A DNA stretch of 16,311 bases from an uncultured Bacilli bacterium (lineage in GTDB: Bacteria; Bacillota_I; Bacilli_A; RF39; UBA660), in contig CANRCL010000017.1 of assembly GCA_947629115.1 (NCBI GenBank), positions 1 to 16,311 of the forward strand. Reading direction: 5' to 3'. Numbering within the stretch: position 1 is the first letter of the stretch; the number at the start of each line of letters is the position of its first letter. The translations under genes and the position numbers were made by a program. Below are positions 14,981-16,311 of this stretch, piece after piece. A model generated the notes under the pieces. It was not told the DNA's origin and did no database searches. It worked only from the letters and a program-made list of their open reading frames with translations.

Positions 14981-15646
14981 TTATAAATTTATTCCATCAA
15001 TACTTGTATCATAAATCCATTGTTTTAAATCAGTGTTATTGCCAGTTTCATAAAACTTAATTAATTTTTCAAAAAAGAGTGGTTGATTTTCTTGAGATAT
15101 ACTTATTATTCCACAGCCATTATCTATCATTATTTTATTGGCAAATAACATAGCAACTCTTTTATTTCCATCGATAAACATTTGCCTTCGCATAATCCAT
15201 AACATTATTTCAATAGCAATTTCTGTTTTAGATTTTTCATTTTGATTTAATAATTCTTGTAATTCTTCTTTTATTTGACTTTCAATAGGAAAGGCAGGTT
15301 TCCATTTTGTACCCCCAATATTAACCGGAGTTCCTCTTAATTTTCCTAAATTTTGATCTAGAACTAATTTATCACAAGTAAGTTTATGTAAATGACATAA
15401 GGCATTAAAATCATATTCTATTTCTTCATTTTCGAGAATAAATTGCCAAGAATATTTTAAATTATTAATAGCGATTATGTTGTCAACTGTTAAACCATTA
15501 ACAATACCGCCATCATAAATAGTTTGGGTTTCTGGATATGTTACTCCAATTCCCTCTAAATTAGCACTTTTCCAAATATAGTCAACTATATTTCTTTTGG
15601 CAACAAATACATTTTGTTCTCTGGTTAAATTAAATTTATTATTCAT
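14981..15646 (-). CDS. Fic/Doc-domain protein with degenerate active site
   Basis: A 221-residue single-domain Fic protein. An N-terminal inhibitory motif of the S/TxxxE(G/N) type is visible as SANLEG (S27, E31, G32). The flap region has KPAFPIE (116-122). The Fic core is Q155-M-F-I-D159-G-N-K162-R163: the catalytic His of HxFx(D/E)GN(G/K)R is Gln, the second Gly is Lys as in Doc, and the distal Arg expected three residues after R163 is Met166. Fic enzymes move AMP or other phosphate groups onto protein hydroxyls; the His deprotonates the acceptor, so classical activity is doubtful here. No antitoxin gene is adjacent, consistent with built-in inhibition. The start follows AAGGAG by 11 bases. 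The gene has its own minus-strand promoter and is followed by the shared terminator. Confidence 0.85.
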   Translation of the reverse strand: MNNKFNLTREQNVFVAKRNIVDYIWKSANLEGIGVTYPETQTIYDGGIVNGLTVDNIIAINNLKYSWQFILENEEIEYDFNALCHLHKLTCDKLVLDQNLGKLRGTPVNIGGTKWKPAFPIESQIKEELQELLNQNEKSKTEIAIEIMLWIMRRQMFIDGNKRVAMLFANKIMIDNGCGIISISQENQPLFFEKLIKFYETGNNTDLKQWIYDTSIDGINL

Positions 15647-15669
15647 AAAGCCATTTTCTCCTTAAATAC

Positions 15670-15698
15670 ATTATAACATTTTAAGAGTATTATTTATA
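15670..15698 (-). promoter_or_regulatory. Extended -10 promoter for the Fic gene, with inverted repeat
   Basis: The minus strand carries TATAAT (15670-15675) preceded by TGt. At 17 bases lies a weak -35 (TATAAA, 15693-15698). An inverted repeat AGTAT-tattt-ATACT (15686-15700) covers the -35 and the adjacent spacer and could be an operator. The leader is about 15 bases. Confidence 0.6.
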
Positions 15699-15732
15699 CT
15701 ATTTTAGAAATAAATTTTACGAAATATTAAAT

Positions 15733-15753
15733 AAAAACCACTATTAAAGTGGT
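15733..15753 (-). terminator. Rho-independent terminator of the TspO gene
   Basis: ACCACT (15737-15742), loop of 5 and AGTGGT (15748-15753). Read on the minus strand, the stem is followed by TTTTA, just downstream of the tspO stop codon. Confidence 0.7.
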
Positions 15754-15757
15754 AAAT

Positions 15758-16225
15758 TTATTTGTTTAAAATATATACTCCAATTGTTAAATAAGTTGCA
15801 AATAATAACCAAAGTAGATAGAGAATATTTAAATAGAAAGATGGTTTATAAGTTTTAAAAAACATTATTAATAATTCAATAACTAAATATAAAAGTAGTA
15901 ATGTCCAGAATATAGTAAATAATCGCCATTTTAAAATGAAGAAAAACACACTCCATAGAATATTTACTCCTAAACTAATATAATAAATTAAATCGATATT
16001 TTTATTGCTATCATCATTATTTTTATATAGATAAAATGAAATACCTAAAAGTAAATAAATAATTGACCAAATAATAGGAAATAACCAACCGGGTGGCGCT
16101 AATAAAGGTTTTATCAAATTCCCATAATCAATAAAACTACTCATAATTAAACCTATAATTGAACCACAAACTAAAGGAAAAAATAAATAAAAAATACTTT
16201 TAACAAATTTATTTTGCAAATTCAT
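15758..16225 (-). CDS. tspO: TspO/MBR family membrane protein
   Basis: This 155-residue protein has five hydrophobic helices, the usual size and topology for TspO (translocator protein / peripheral benzodiazepine receptor homologue). Visible family marks: P40 and PPGW (44-47) after the first helix, W53 and Y57 in the second, N88 with W91 in the third, and LLWLLFATYL (137-146) in the fifth. Deviations are the missing Pro before YLLW and Thr147 where Asn is usual. Bacterial TspO binds porphyrins and is linked to tetrapyrrole handling and stress responses. No tetrapyrrole gene is seen nearby. The start is uncertain: AGGTGATG fuses with GTG 16228 and ATG 16225, while TTG 16219 has better spacing; ATG 16225 is chosen by convention. 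It has its own promoter and terminator. Confidence 0.85.
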   Translation of the reverse strand: MNLQNKFVKSIFYLFFPLVCGSIIGLIMSSFIDYGNLIKPLLAPPGWLFPIIWSIIYLLLGISFYLYKNNDDSNKNIDLIYYISLGVNILWSVFFFILKWRLFTIFWTLLLLYLVIELLIMFFKTYKPSFYLNILYLLWLLFATYLTIGVYILNK

Positions 16226-16262
16226 CACCTAGTAAATAATATTTATTTTTTTTAAATATATG

Positions 16263-16291
16263 TTTATAATAATTTTTTATAATATTTCCAA
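16263..16291 (-). promoter_or_regulatory. Sigma-A promoter for tspO
   Basis: On the minus strand TTGGAA (16286-16291) and TATAAA (16263-16268) are separated by 17 bases. The message would begin about 30 bases before the tspO start. Confidence 0.55.
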
Positions 16292-16311
16292 GCCAGAAGG
16301 CGAAAAGCATG

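Noticed and set aside
190..16225. Mollicutes code with TGA read as tryptophan
   Set aside because: All genes read through at full family length with TGG for Trp and no internal TGA, so code 11 is sufficient.

Overview
This window is very AT-rich, with A/T-ending codons throughout. It has strong purine-rich ribosome binding sites (AAGGAGG-like) and sigma-A-type promoters, several with an extended TGn -10 element. All 14 complete genes end in TAA, and tryptophan is TGG, so the standard bacterial code fits. Together with the gltX-cysS neighbourhood, a YugP-type metalloprotease, a heterodimeric ABC exporter and single-membrane surface proteins, this points to a low-GC Firmicute. An uncultured gut Bacilli lineage of the RF39 kind is my guess from resemblance; the taxon is inference.

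Layout. Positions 1-190 look like a divergent promoter region: a possible gene leaves the window to the left on the minus strand. To the right, 190-3796 holds four membrane or secreted proteins: an anchored protein with two likely extracytoplasmic cysteines (190), a membrane thioredoxin-like protein with a CPAC site and a long Lys-rich tail (1054), a membrane-anchored EndA-like nuclease (1939) and a five-helix membrane protein of unknown function (2681). Positions 3934-7486 encode both halves of a heterodimeric ABC exporter with one consensus and one degenerate ATP site. A bidirectional terminator separates this pair from a small minus-strand regulator with two fused XRE helix-turn-helix domains (7496-7936). 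The regulator is divergent from a 961-residue surface protein (8089-10974) with about twelve GLUG-like repeats and a C-terminal LamG/concanavalin-like domain. The housekeeping run follows: gltX, cysS and a YugP-like zinc protease, the last overlapping cysS by one base. A small holin-like protein (14707) comes next. On the minus strand are a Fic/Doc-domain protein with a degenerate active site and a TspO-family membrane protein.

How the genes may work together. The left half is devoted to the cell envelope (redox, nuclease, export). The gltX-cysS-protease run is core metabolism. The XRE/GLUG-LamG pair looks like an accessory surface module set between two conserved blocks; its regulation by the divergent XRE protein is inferred from layout only. 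No tRNA, rRNA, CRISPR array, insertion sequence or transposase is visible. The most unusual items are the Fic protein (Gln where the catalytic His should be, a Doc-like GNKR core, yet an intact N-terminal inhibitory motif), the lone holin-like gene, and the thioredoxin-like protein with an ER/K-type and histone-like basic tail.
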